DNA of 64,000 bases from positions 45,670 to 109,669 of the forward strand of contig JANBPT010000025.1 of the NCBI GenBank assembly GCA_027575765.1, read 5' to 3'. The position numbers and the translations under genes were made by a program. Source of the stretch: Tieghemiomyces parasiticus. Taxonomy: Eukaryota > Kickxellomycota > Dimargaritomycetes > Dimargaritales > Dimargaritaceae. Shown here piece after piece: positions 21,001-31,800 of the stretch. How positions within the stretch are numbered: position 1 is the first letter of the stretch; each line of letters begins with the position of its first letter. The notes under the pieces are model-generated. The model was not told where the DNA came from and made no database searches. It saw only the letters and a list, made by a program, of their open reading frames with translations.

Positions 21001-22980
21001 AAGGGGATCCGGCTCATGGGGGTGATGGACGAGTGGGGCGTGTTGGGGGACCGTGAGGTGTTTGTACAGTATACCGACCCAGCCGCCCCGCACTCGTCAC
21101 CCCGAGTCGTCCAGGGTAAAGTGGTGGTGGGCCGTAACCCATGTTTACACCCGGGTGATCTGCAGATCGTCGAGGCCGTGGACCACCTAGAACTGCGACA
21201 CCTCAGCGACGTGGTGGTATTTTCGTCGCGAGGCCCGCGTGATCTCCCCGGGATGCTGAGCGGAGGTGACTTGGACGGTGATATGTACACGGTGATTTGG
21301 GACCCTAAGCTTGTCCCCGTGGCCCAGTACCATAACCCTGAGCCCCCGATGGATTACTCGGCCCCGCCGCCCGTCCTGGCCCCGCGCATCACCGTGAACC
21401 ACATCCGTCGATTTTTCCTTGATTTCATGCTCGGTGACGCCATGGGGCCCATTGCCAACGCCCACCTGGCGCAGGCCGACTCACACCCGGACCAATTGGT
21501 CCGCCATCCACACTGCCTGGCCCTGGCCACCCTCCACTCCCGTGCCGTCGACTTTGCCAAGACTGGCCTGCCTGCTGAGATGCCCGCCGCCCTCCGGCCC
21601 ACCCAGTACCCCACCTTTATGTCAAACTACCCCAAAAGGACCATGTACGTGTCCCGCAGCGTTATAGGTACCCTCTACGCGGCGGTGGACGCCGAGGTTT
21701 CCCTCGCGGAGCTTCGCCAGGGCCACGCCTCAGATGCCAATGCTCCGTCTGTCTCGTCGGTGAAGCCGACTTCGGGGAAAATCCCCCGGGCCCGGGCCAT
21801 CCCACCCGTCCCTGTAATGCTAACCCACCCGGAGATGGCCAAGTACCTGCCCGAGGCCCGCCGGCTACGCCGCGCCTACAATGCGCAGGTGGCCGTCTAC
21901 CTGCGCCGCTACGGCTTCGCGACCGATATCGAACTGATGGGCGGCGTGTCGCTCCTGAACTCCTCAGCCGGCATCGACCGCCCACGTGACTACGAGCTAC
22001 GCGAGACCTTGGCCTACCTTGTTGAGCGTCTCCAGGACGACTACCGGGCTCGCTTCCTGGAGGGCTTTGACGAAGCCATGGTGGCCCGGTTCAAGAACTT
22101 GGCTCACAGTCGACCCTGGAGAAATCCCCGGACCGATTTCACGGCCCTAGAGCCTATCCTGGCCAAGGCCGCCGCGTGGTACCACGTCACATACCAGCCG
22201 GCCGAGCGAGACGGAACATTGGCTAGTGGTAGTAAGCCTGACCCGCACGCCCATCTCATTTCCTTCCCTTGGTGTATTCCGGAGGCCCTGTGCGCCCTGC
22301 GTCGCACCGTTGTGCCCCTGGCCTCGGAAAAAAAGTCAACCAAGCGGAAGGTCGATGCCATTACTGGCAAGCCTCCGGTCTCCACCGCCATCGAGACCTC
22401 CGCTTCGGGCCGTTTACCTGATGAGGAAGGGGTCGCTCCCAGGCCACTGAAGGAAGCCGAGACGGTCGTGCAGCCTTCAACGGATGACCCGACCGTGCCA
22501 ACCGGGACCGAAGCTATGGCATCGAGCCCCGCACCTGCCAGTGAGGCGACCATGGTGATGTCGCCGCCCAAGGCAGGACCTGCCGAACCGGAATTAACTG
22601 GCGCCGAAAGTCCAACGAATGTCGCCATAGTGGTAGACCTGACCTCAGACACGGAAATGGATTACGTGGACACCGCCGCCGAGCCGCTACCGGGAGAGAC
22701 CGCCAACGTTCTCGGTGACCAGTCCGATGAGACCGCGGGGTGTTTGGCTGGACATACGGAGAAGGAGGAGGAAGGTATAAGGACGCTCAAGGCGAAGGTC
22801 TTTGGCGACTCGGAATTAGACCCAGACTCCGACCATGATATTGACGAGGCGGTTTCATTCGCGGAGATAGAACTGGCTAGCGGATCCGTCCGTCGAGGCA
22901 CTGCCGATTTGGGGGGCTTGACCGCCGAGGCCGACACGCCCGATATGAAGGACCTAGCCAATTTTATAGAGGGTATGTGA
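18031..22980 (+). CDS. RNA-dependent RNA polymerase of the RNA-silencing (QDE-1/RDR) family
   Basis: One intron-free frame of 1649 codons. The basic N-terminus (residues 1-100, several KR-rich tracts) is followed by an RRM-like segment (about 103-175, LSLRLSNLPPEVTPQAVVDV and an aromatic RNP-like stretch). The polymerase core runs from about residue 665 (FLRVSFRDEDHERLS) to about 1400. Within it FSDGVGRISPTL, AIQFRYGGYKGVLTRDP and the catalytic loop SGGDLDGDMYTVIWD (Asp 1080, 1082 and 1084) are the hallmarks of eukaryotic cellular RdRPs. The enzyme makes double-stranded RNA from aberrant or transposon transcripts for Dicer. The C-terminal 230 residues are acidic and disordered with an RKVD-type basic patch. 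The length is typical. The neighbouring transposon relics are plausible silencing targets, but that link is inference. Confidence 0.95.
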   Translation: MPPKAYSKRKTPIPLQGQPQAKRPRLQPVGPPRLRLPSRKPSTKTHGTGPQIPPNKKTLLPKALRSSVKAALIHRPTRLVRPQPHAKPNPLLKRTLQPTRSPPRLSLRLSNLPPEVTPQAVVDVLQTWGKVRECALLPCNPAEADRPREARLVYQPPPTYPEALHYAATATVDHPEGFIFIQGRPVTVTGTVHAAAKAGLATVEHALVAYQFNAGVLLDGNSFLSEWTLPTGAALTFNETSQQLRVQFSWLGEEYRLDIEASQLADPIRLHSRTLPTPPYNWGRQVLTAATIPSTLPSLGPVNPQCTTSAVNLMVRTAQPPKVYRLNPTLPASRPDHWYADDLWERVTHIPHRADDTSESSSGTETDTLKGPLVAGVEEGNINLGQWLTYHFCFITGVLNKAPVPAPRDSASLDWATTGEHPDQRALVTVPQPGTAVHFENQWLGNVRAMKSLQRHFFNPSLDRRNQAAYPRLLANASRSLTALARLDDLLPFEPSYVLSALVSHGLLSEYDIGNDFLARLRYLPVVQATQALSFLFGHRQRIAYPSRELTWALSTLGGEVIDLTELPGSPGPEAQPTADELGMGAPGSEVVAADSTAPAASMVSAPAPSAPPTIEPTPSTAIAAAPERLRRHVMMRKVVVTPTKIYLQPPQLELSNRILRQFDAVRDRFLRVSFRDEDHERLSNHQRAAVASTGLYARVYRALRRGIRIAGRHYEFLAFSSSQLRDHSCWFFASQTAVDGCGGSAEPPVTADRIRAWMGDFNSVGTVAKVAARMGQCFSTTYAVYALAAPEVTMIPDVVHNGFTFSDGVGRISPTLLVHIASHRGLITVPSAIQFRYGGYKGVLTRDPRLVEGKDDINGRHIICLRPSQAKFASSHPVLELVQPALATPCTLNRQLILVLATLGIPSKVFHALQSQVVHRANLALRVPGKALTLLRSSFGAESPPTRLLATAVSAGFDPATEPYLRGLVRCCVADLLRGLKEKARIPVRKGIRLMGVMDEWGVLGDREVFVQYTDPAAPHSSPRVVQGKVVVGRNPCLHPGDLQIVEAVDHLELRHLSDVVVFSSRGPRDLPGMLSGGDLDGDMYTVIWDPKLVPVAQYHNPEPPMDYSAPPPVLAPRITVNHIRRFFLDFMLGDAMGPIANAHLAQADSHPDQLVRHPHCLALATLHSRAVDFAKTGLPAEMPAALRPTQYPTFMSNYPKRTMYVSRSVIGTLYAAVDAEVSLAELRQGHASDANAPSVSSVKPTSGKIPRARAIPPVPVMLTHPEMAKYLPEARRLRRAYNAQVAVYLRRYGFATDIELMGGVSLLNSSAGIDRPRDYELRETLAYLVERLQDDYRARFLEGFDEAMVARFKNLAHSRPWRNPRTDFTALEPILAKAAAWYHVTYQPAERDGTLASGSKPDPHAHLISFPWCIPEALCALRRTVVPLASEKKSTKRKVDAITGKPPVSTAIETSASGRLPDEEGVAPRPLKEAETVVQPSTDDPTVPTGTEAMASSPAPASEATMVMSPPKAGPAEPELTGAESPTNVAIVVDLTSDTEMDYVDTAAEPLPGETANVLGDQSDETAGCLAGHTEKEEEGIRTLKAKVFGDSELDPDSDHDIDEAVSFAEIELASGSVRRGTADLGGLTAEADTPDMKDLANFIEGM

Positions 22981-23574
22981 TTTTTCGGAGTAGCGCATTC
23001 AATTGCTTACCATCATGCAGGCCCACACGGCGGGGCCTCGTGTCTGTACTGTTATATATAGTTGCTGTCAGCTGTGTTGACGCGTGCGGTTTGATAAATT
23101 GACAAATAAGCAAACTACACGATCTACTTGCTAATCGTTCGACCCCAGCCGGCTAGTGAAATTAGGGGCTGTCGGGTGGGTAGGGGTATGGTATTGGATT
23201 TTAATCGCGTCAGATGTTCAGATTACAAGCTGCCGAGTTGACAGGGTGGAGAGCGTAGGATGTGTAAGCATGTACAAGTACGAATGAAAAATGAGGTGTG
23301 GAAGCGATGGAAAAGAAAAAAAGGCGTATGATGGAAGAAGAGGTTGGATGTTAGATAAGGATGAGCGCCAGGAGAGCTGGTGCTGGTAAAGAATTAAATA
23401 GTGAAGCCGTAGGCGGTGATCAGACAGGTAGGTAAGGGAAGCCGTAGCAGCGTAACGGAGAATAAAAAAAATACAAGCGGCTCTCCCGGCGTCTGTACAC
23501 CATGTGGCCAGTAACCCGTGGTTGCAGAGGGAGCGAAATGGCTCAGCAATGCAGCGTGTAGCACGCTTCCCTCT
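22981..23574. other. Intergenic between convergent genes
   Basis: The 3' flanks of the RdRP gene (plus) and an unknown gene (minus). It holds A-rich stretches near 23310 and 23465 that could serve polyadenylation; no gene is seen. Confidence 0.4.
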
Positions 23575-24270
23575 TTAGAAGACCCGGCGAAGGGCGGCCT
23601 CGAGGGCGTCGTTGGTCTCACCGGCTGCCCCCTCGTCACCCTTGGGGGCTGCGGGGTACGGAGCAGAGACACTACCCAGCCTGGTGACCGATACGCCCTT
23701 ATTCTCTGCCGATAACGATGACGACGACGAAGAGGAGGAGGCAGCGGAAGGTTCTCCGAATAGCATCTGCTGCACAAAGATGGCCGAACCTAGGCTGAGG
23801 TTCACGGCGTTTGAGGTTAACCCTTGTAAGGTGCAGTAGTCTTCAGTCGAGGCGGCCGGTTCGTCCTGAGACCCGGCCTGGTTACCATTAGCAGCAGAGG
23901 CATCAGACCTGGACACATAGTACTGGGACGGCGGCGGAACTGCAGTGGCGGCGGCCGTAAACGGTGATCCTGGGAGAGGACTGGCGACAACCGGCGAGTC
24001 TTCAGCGTCCCAACTCTCGTAGTGACTGCGCAACGTATGATAGTGAGAGCGGGTGGTAACTGGCAGGGAGGCCGGGCTGGTGGCGCTGGTTAGAGTGAGG
24101 GCCCGGGCCCGAGAAACGCAGGTGGGTGGAGCCGGGGCCGGGGACGGGGCCAGCCGGTGATAGGTGCGGTGCGTTGAACTGGACAGGGCGGTGATGGTCT
24201 GTCGCCGTAGTCTCCAGCTCGCCGCGGGCGACTTGAGCAACCCGCTGCCCTGGGGCTTGGGGAAGGACAT
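23575..24270 (-). CDS. Hypothetical protein, 231 residues
   Basis: Start chosen at the ATG at 24270 (MSFPKPQGSGLLKSPAASWR). The frame stays open upstream to 24453, but that extension is hydrophobic and Pro-rich and looks untranslated. The product is Ser/Thr/Ala-rich and mostly disordered. Better-ordered pieces are THRTYHRLAPSP, TTRSHYHTLRSHYESWDAED (Tyr/His-rich) and EDYCTLQGLTSNAVNLSLGS followed by AIFVQQMLFGEP, an amphipathic helix of about 25 residues. A run of eight Ser follows, and the C-terminus ends NDALEAALRRVF. Family not recognised; no signal peptide or membrane segment. Coding status rests on frame length and composition only. Confidence 0.5.
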   Translation of the reverse strand: MSFPKPQGSGLLKSPAASWRLRRQTITALSSSTHRTYHRLAPSPAPAPPTCVSRARALTLTSATSPASLPVTTRSHYHTLRSHYESWDAEDSPVVASPLPGSPFTAAATAVPPPSQYYVSRSDASAANGNQAGSQDEPAASTEDYCTLQGLTSNAVNLSLGSAIFVQQMLFGEPSAASSSSSSSSLSAENKGVSVTRLGSVSAPYPAAPKGDEGAAGETNDALEAALRRVF

Positions 24271-25491
24271 GGGCGAGGGTGGGCGGCTAGGGTGGGGGAA
24301 TGGGGGGGGGGTCACTTGGATCGTGCAACGAAGCGTGAGGCCCTGCACAAAGTATAGCCCGGATCGACTAGGTCCAATATAGTGGCCACACGAGACCAAG
24401 AACAGATAAACGATTCTAAAAGGATTCGAAACAGTGGTGAGGACGGACTTCACAGGGGTGGGGGGGATCCATAAGAGACATAAGGCGACAGTGATCGATC
24501 CTTAGCACTTGACACTAGGTCATTCAGCAAAGTGTGCGGTGGAGGCCGTAAAATGGGGGAGGAGCAGGGGCAATGGCGCTGGGCGAAACGAAACCTGTGA
24601 GACAACAGCTTCGTACGAAAAAAAAAAAAAAAGTAAGAAGGGTGGCGAACACTTGCTCAGGGGCTAATGGCTGGATTGACTCTGCTAAACTAACCTACCA
24701 CACTCGTCATTCTTCCGCGGTCGACGGTGTACCCACGCGTCTCCGCCCCTGCTCTCGTCATTGATGATCTGTAGGGGGTGGCTCATAGTTTGGCCATCAT
24801 TCTTGCCAAAAAAAATAGACCGTAGATGACTGTGGGGCGAAGAAATACTTACCCCTTTTAGGGTGTAACACGCAGCGTATACCGAGTGGCTTACGGCAGG
24901 ATGATGTCACTAGGCAGCTGCTGAGATCACTGGATTAGCGATGGCAGTAAATAGTCGGATGAAAAGTGGCTCGATATCTGCCCAGTTTACTATTGCTGCT
25001 AGGATGGGCGATGAAGTATTGGCTATAAACTTGACCACTGGCGAATAAATCGATAGCCCCATGGCCTACCCGGCCGTCATTTCCGTTTGTGCAGACTTCC
25101 CTTCAAGCTTGGCAATGGTTCAAGACAGGTTTGTACCCTTAGCACCGTACGCAGTACCGGCATGATGATTGCCATGTCAGTTAAGTTTTAAATAGCTAGA
25201 TAATGCTGGTCACCAAAATCGAAGTGTGGTACGCCACAGCTCTACCATCGCGCAGGAGAGGCCAGTCCACACACCTGAGTTCGTTCTCTCTTCTTCCATT
25301 CCCCACCAAACCATGCAGCTCCGATGGTGAATCATTAAGTGATTCAAGAGGACCGCCAATGAGTGCCTCTAAACCCTAGGGGAGCGGGCCGCATAGAAAC
25401 TAGTGAGAAACAATAATAATTAAACGCAGCGTTAAGGGCTTAGGGAATAGATATGCCAGTTACACCATTATGTTCTAGGGGAGCGCGCTGG
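24271..25491. other. Intergenic, 1.2 kb
   Basis: Upstream of the 231-residue protein gene and downstream of carbonic anhydrase 1. It includes a 15-base A run at about 24618..24632. No gene is recognised. Confidence 0.4.
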
Positions 25492-26524
25492 CTATTGGGT
25501 CAGGGCAGGGATACTGTAGGCCTGGGTGGCCTCCTGGGGGCTGCTGGCCGGAGGGTGGGTCACCTCGAGCTTAAACGAGTCCAGGTTGAGGTACAGGCCG
25601 TGGAGAGTGAGCGGGGGCGCCGTGGCATCCTGCCAGCGGGCCTGTACATAGGTAGACTGGGCCAACTGAGACAGAGAGCGGCGGATGTTGAGCTTGGTCA
25701 GGTCCAGTTCCATCTGGTCCTTGGGGAGGGCCTGATCCAGGTGCTGGCCGTCGCAGGTAAAGCCCTGCTTCTGAAGGGCGTGCAGGTGCTTGACGGGGGT
25801 GAGCCACTCGTCCAAATGCTCGCCAGCGGGCTGGCCGGACAGGGTGGCGAGGACACCGCCGCACATAGCATGGCCCGTGACTACAATGTGCTCCACCTTG
25901 AGAACCTTGACGGCAAACTCGAGTACCGACATGGCGCTCAGGTCGGTGGTGCTCACCACGTTGGCGATATTACGATGCACAAACAGCTCGCCTGGGTTGG
26001 AGTTGGTAATCATCTCGGGTGATACACGGGAGTCGGCGCAGGCTGGCGGCGATAGGTGAGGGGTGGGAAATACCACGGTTCAAGGCGGCACACGGGCGGG
26101 AAGCGTGAATTAGTCTAATTAAGGGTGGGTAGGACAGCCTGGGTAAACACCCTTCCACCTTAGCACGTTTTGACCACTTCATGTTTGCTTCTGGGATCAC
26201 ACATACACGCGTACATCGAATCGTATCAGTCCGAGCACGTTGCCCTCGAAAGGTACCAAAACGGGCCGAGGGTAACCAGGGCGCAGGGCGGCACTAAGTT
26301 TCCGACTACAAGCCTGGATACCTGCTGCAGCCCGGCCAAGGTGCCGGTAAGGGTGACTGGTGACTCATTTCGGGCTGCATGCGGCCTCGTCGTCTCAACC
26401 ACTTACTATACCACAAGGTGCGCGGGGCCTGGGCCTGGGAGAGCTGAGCGGCCAGTTGGGGGACTTTGGCCTTGAACTCGGCGGCCCACTGGGCATTGCC
26501 AGACAAGAAATGTCTGAAGGGCAT
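25492..26524 (-). CDS. Beta-carbonic anhydrase 1
   Basis: Exons 26407..26524 and 25492..26042; intron 26043..26406 (GTAAGT donor, GCCAG acceptor, phase 1). Product 222 residues from MPFRHFLSGNAQWAAEF; an in-frame ATG at 26599 would add 25 Ser-rich residues that could act as a targeting sequence. Splicing recreates LWYTCADSRVSPE. Predicted zinc ligands are Cys41, His97 and Cys100 (TGHAMCGG), with the Asp43-Arg45 dyad intact; FVHRNIANVVS and the ARWQDATAPPLTLHGLYLNL region are typical of the clade. The enzyme interconverts CO2 and bicarbonate. No signal peptide, so likely cytosolic or mitochondrial. Intron position and second-exon length (551 bp) are the same as in the gene at 51608, showing the two are paralogues. 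Confidence 0.9.
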
Positions 26525-28116
26525 GGTGTTGCTAAGGGAGGCGATGGAGGAGGAGGACTGGTGGTGCGATTGTGGTATAGAGGTACGTTGGAATGGCAAG
26601 AGGGGGAGAGAGAGAGCGCGCGGTATAAGCCTCGAACTCGGGGACGACGCGGCCCGCGTTTAAAAAGTCTACGGGGGAGGACAGAGTCCAAGTGGAGAGG
26701 AGACGGGTCAGGGTGCATGAGGTAGCCGGAGTGGCCAGGTATCGACTGGTGTGACGGCCTCGGAGGGCTCACGAGACCAGTGGCGCCGGGTTGCGCATGC
26801 GTTGTTCAATGGAGGCGAGGGGAGGGCGCTGAGTTCAGGAGATCGAGGCAGATTGGTTGAGTGCCTGGTGGACACTAAGTGGTCACTGTGAGAAGTCCAG
26901 CTCCAATAGGAGGACAGGTGGAATAATAGGGAGATTGGTAGTGGATGGTTTTTATCACTTACAGGGAGGCGGGGTACGGGGTGCGGGGCGTGCAATCGGT
27001 GAAGCGGGGGCCAATGTGGAGGTCTGGGGCAGCACCTGTGGCCAACGGGAGGACTTTCAGGATGGACCGAGTGGGCCGAACCAAGGGGCGGTGGACTGTA
27101 GCCATACCTAAATTCACCAGGGTGGATCATCATCTATTCTGGAGATAACGCGCAATGGGATAAGTGGACCACGGGCCGTCGAACGCAAGGCTTACGTACC
27201 ACAGCCAATAGGCTTGGGGACGGCGATAACGAGACAAGGGCGTCCTATCATGAGCCCAAATCTCCTGTGGCCAGCAGATCAGGGGAGTCATTGGAGGGAC
27301 ATGGCGATGTTTATTATCTCTGTCTAAACGTTTGCCAAGATAAACTTAGCCCGTGGGAATGGGCGAAAAGCAGATCCTGCAGGCTAGCACGCTGGCCAAG
27401 CGGTGATGTTTCATTCCTTCCCAACACCTCGCCCACGTCCCTGCCTGGTCGTTAGTTTGTGGTGAGCACCGCGGGGGAACGGTATGCGCAAACAGAAAGA
27501 CCCAGCTTGTGCGTACCGTGAAGCGCCATGGAGATGTCACGACACGTGCGAGGTCAGATGGAGAGGGCTTGGAATCGAAATAGGCCGCCCACAACGTTGT
27601 GAGTCAGCACAGCTGGATGTCGAAGGCATTATTGCTGTAGCTAAAATCAATTTGGTGTCTAAGGTGCGGCAGCGGACGGTATGACCCATTTTAAAATCAG
27701 CCCATTCCTCACTTTACAATTGACCTTTTTACCTCTCCACCGTGTTGACTTCTGAAGCCCCGCCTCGCCCTTATTTACCAACCGTGATGTGTGGGTTCCT
27801 CATTAATCATTGCCGAGCCAAGCGTGAGAGCCAATTCAGATAAAATATATTTTGCCTGGTGGCCCTTGATTAGCAGTCCCTTGCCACACCACAATCAACT
27901 AGTAGCTAACGCTTTCATAAGGGGTATTACTCCCTTGACGATGAGCCTCAGCCTGATCGTTCTTCAGATGACACTGGTGAGCTTTATGGGGCCATAGTCC
28001 TTACACCGTTGGAGGAAGCCCCTTATCCGACTACTGAACAACCAGCTCATGCTTGCCGCACTTCCCCACCAGCATGCACAATGTTCTGCACAAGAACCTG
28101 GGGTTGCATAGCTATT
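26525..28116. other. Intergenic, 1.6 kb, upstream of carbonic anhydrase 1
   Basis: No intact gene. The GC-rich left part contains only short frames; the right part becomes more AT-rich and leads into the mariner relic. Confidence 0.4.
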
Positions 28117-28456
28117 TCAATCGCTGGGTCCTCTACACCCTCACCCTCCACGGCTCTACCATGATAATGCATCACCACATCGTGCCGAAGCTACCCAGGC
28201 CGACATGCCCGCCTCCAAACTTAGACTTCTTTCGGCCCCTCCCTACGGTCCTGGTCTGCCCCTCTGTGACTTCCGGCTGACCGGGGATATGAAACAGCAG
28301 CTAAGGGATAAACAATTCACCACGGTGGAGGCCGCCGTGGATGCCTGGCAATAGTAGCTAGCTAAGCCCCAGCCAAGTGACTATCCAGCCTGCCATGGTA
28401 GCTGGCCAGAACGAGGTCGTCGAGTGGTACCGGTGGGTGGAAATTACCTTGAATAA
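28117..28456 (+). mobile_element. Mariner (DD34D) transposase relic, C-terminal part
   Basis: The plus-strand frame through 28160..28456 reads LYHDNASPHRAEATQ, then SAPPYGPGLPLCDFRLTGDM, then LRDKQFTTVEAAVDAWQ, two TAG stops, and ending VVPVGGNYLE before TAA. These are the classic mariner blocks (HDNARPH, PPYSPDLAPCDFHLF, GKxFxTxEExxxAVxxW, ...GGDYVE). The second catalytic Asp (codon at 28163) and third Asp (codon at 28268) are separated by exactly 34 residues, the mariner DD34D signature. The N-terminal half, including the first Asp, was not found, and the frame upstream hits stops. No TA-flanked inverted repeats were identified. An inactive fossil. Confidence 0.8.
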
Positions 28457-28784
28457 ACAGCTTTTGATTTAGAAAACCTGTAACATTATAGTGGAACCTA
28501 TACATAACGTCGTGTATTTCGTTTCTATTGCTCTAACCAATAGGGATGATACCAACTTTATCGATCCTCGGATAGCTCGGAATGCGGTACTGTCTTGATT
28601 GCTTCAGTCCAAAGTATCAGTTGTGAACCAATTTCCACTCTTTATCACATCGTTGAACATGATATTGGATTTCATCTATTCTGTTCGCATAATGACCACA
28701 AATTTCCATTATATCCGAGGCACCTTCGGGGGGGGGATAACCACAGGCTCAACCAACCATAAATAAGTAAAATTGAGACATTGT

Positions 28785-28810
28785 AAAATAATAATAATAA
28801 TAATAATAAA
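28785..28810. repeat. (AAT)n microsatellite
   Basis: About eight AAT/ATA units in a row, between the mariner relic and the 3' end of the Ypp1/TTC7 gene. Confidence 0.85.
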
Positions 28811-28896
28811 GTGTAGCACAGCTCGTTCAAGTCACGAGCCACACGAAACGATGGTACACCAGTTGCATTGCCTCACCATATCACATATGGAGGGAC

Positions 28897-31800
28897 TCAC
28901 CAACTTAGGTTCTGGAACGGAAGCACGGGCTTGGCGTTCTCGAGCTCCAGGGCGAACACGAGGTATTCGTTAGCAAGCTCGACCTTATCGTCCTGTAACA
29001 TAATCTGGGCGAGGAGAGTCCAAGCCTCAGCCACGTCCCAGCCCGTTCCGCGGGTGATTTCCTGGAGGAGTCCCGTGGCGATGGCGGCCTTCCCGAGTCG
29101 AAGGTAGGCGCGGGCGAGGTGAACGCGGGTTGGGGTGTGGAGCGGTCCGAGAGCCAACCCAGTCATGAAGTGGCGGATGGCGGCGATCAGGTTCCCCGGC
29201 GGTTGTTGTTGTTGCGGCTGCTGTGACGCCGATGCACCGGGGACATTACCCGTGCTCAATCCCGCCACGGTTGGGTCTTCCAGTTCGTTCAACCACGGCG
29301 ACACCGCTGGCGAGGAGGCGGCGGGAGGTTGGTTGGTGGCACCTGCCATCTCATCGGGATCGCAGGCTGTCATCAGTAGGCCATGCTGGCACCATACGGC
29401 GGGGTATTCCGGGTACACTCCTTCGGCCTCCACAATGGCCGCCCGGGCGTCCTTGTGCCGGCCCAGACGGCGGAAAGCCGCCGCCGAGAGCAGCCATAGA
29501 TCGGCGAGGGCCTGGCGTGCCCGACGCTTGCGCAGGGTCACCTTGTAAAGCTCCGGCGACCCGTCTTCAGATTCCCCCTCTGTCCCGGCGGCGGGGTCGG
29601 CGGCGACCTTGGGGGTAGTGCTACCCCCCCGGGAGGTGGAAGGTAGGGCGCCACCCACGCTGGAGGGCCGACCGCTCGGGACAACGTTTGTGCTTGACGA
29701 GCCCGGGTTGACGCCGCCGCCGGGGAGCCACGAGGTAGACAGGTGACGACCGTGATTAAGGTGGGCCACGGAGTTCACCGAGACGGTGCTCTGAAAGTTA
29801 ATGCGTGGGAGATCCTGCACGGTAGAGGAGAAACGAGGGGAAATGATATCCTTACCGGCGTGGTTGGCCGTCGTGGGGGTGGTGGGACCCGAGACCGAAC
29901 TCCGCCGCTTCCCGCGGACCTTGTCGCGGGCCATCCGGGCCAGGTGACGGCCCTCAGCGGTGGCCAAGTGGACCGTCCGGGTGGATCGGCTGATCAGAGC
30001 GCGAGCTCCGCGATGCTGCGCGTGGCGGCGGCTGCTGTTACGGTTCAGCGACAGGTCGGGTGTGGAGAGGACGTCACCGGTACTGGCGTGGGCACGCAGG
30101 GCCGGGGACGGATGGCCCGGTGAGGCTGACAGACCGGCAATGCGGCCGCTGCCGTGGGTGAGGGCCATGCTCACTAGGGCGGTGGGGTTGGGACCGGCCT
30201 CCTGGCCGTAAATTTTACCGTACAGCGCGAACAGGATGCTGTGGAGCTGTAGCGCACTCTGCGGCCCGTGTACCAGTTCGTACACCTGGCACTGGGTGAT
30301 TTTAAGGGCTAGGTAGGCCTCGCCGTCCTCCAGGTTGGGGTGAAGGGCAGCCAGGGCCGGTACATGCACGGGGCCTGGGCCGGCGTGGCTGAGCACAGCC
30401 TGCTGGATCTCTGCATCCACGTCACACCAGTCCGATTCGCGGCACCCGACCTCGCACACCTGCAGAGCGCGCTGGTAGTCCTTTTGGGATGAGATAAGCA
30501 GAGCCAAAAGGTTCCAGGCATTGAGATAGTCCGGGCGCAGGGCCAGAGCCTGCTTAGTGGCCAGGAGCGCCTCGTCCGTGTTGCGGCTTACGGCGTGCTG
30601 GCGAGCGTAGTGGTAGAGTACCTCGCTGTTGCCCGGGTCCAGTTCGGCGGCCTTGCGGTAGGCTGCCAGGGCCTGGTCCTGGTACTTGGCCCGCCGTTCG
30701 GGGTCCTCGGCGCGTAGACATGTCTCCGAGTAGAGGCAGCCCAGGTACTGGTGCAGTCGGGCCCGGGTGGCCGGCGGGACCGGATCGGCTCGTGTGCCGG
30801 CGCCCAGCGACAGGGCGTATTCGAGGATATCCTGGGCCTCGCGGTATCGCTCGAGGAAACGGATCAGTACATAGGTCCCCGTGGCCAAGGTCTCGATCAT
30901 TCTAGCTTTGGTCTCGGTCTCCCCTGCGACGACCGGCGGGGTGGCAGACCGTTGTGAGTAGATGGAGGATCGGGCGTCCTTTGAGGTGTGCAACAGAGAG
31001 CTGCGACGTTCGGGTACGTCCAGGGCGCGGACCGGCCAACTGGACGGGGATTTCGGGCCATCGGACCCTTCACTTTCGCTCTCGACCTTGCGCTTCTCCA
31101 GGTACCGTTTGCATTCGCCCCAGTACGAGTGAAGGGCCAGCTCGGCCTCCTCGTAGTCACCATACGCGGTGAGGCTGTTCACCAGGTGACGCAGGACGTG
31201 TAGGGAGTTGTACGTATAGCGGGACATGCGGTAGAGTAGTTGGACCAAGGCCCGCAATTCGGCAGGGGACTGGGCCCCCATGAGCTGCCAATCGGCAACA
31301 GCCTGGTCCACCATGTCGATGATGGGGGTATGGGTTTCGTGGGCCTGCGGGAACCGGTACACGCTAGGCAAGAGGTCTTCGTATTCGTGGTACAAACCCA
31401 TCAATTCGAGTTTAAACGTGGTCGGGTAGTAGACTACGGGTGGGGCTGGTTTCGTTGCGGCGGCGGCCGGATGGACAGGCGGCGGGGCAGCCACGGTGGC
31501 AGCGTCGGCGGCGTGGTCGGGCAGGTACTCCCCATGGCGGTACGCGTCGGAGAGGGTCCGCACGAGCTGGGTCAGCACAACGATCCGGCAGTGCGGTTGG
31601 AAACCGGCGGGCCAATGGCGGGCCTGGCGAGTATAGGCACGGCAGATGGCGATACCCGGCTCTTTGGCAGGGAAGCTGAGACGCAGCAGGCAGCACCGAT
31701 ATAGGGCCTCGTGGTACCACCACTGCAGTTCCGGGACAGCGGCCGGGTTCTGGATGGTCCGGTAGAAATTGAGGGACTTCTCGTAGAGGGTGACCGCAGC

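Noticed and set aside
28785..28810. Short tandem repeats considered as a CRISPR-like array
   Set aside because: Simple microsatellite with no spacers; the window is eukaryotic.
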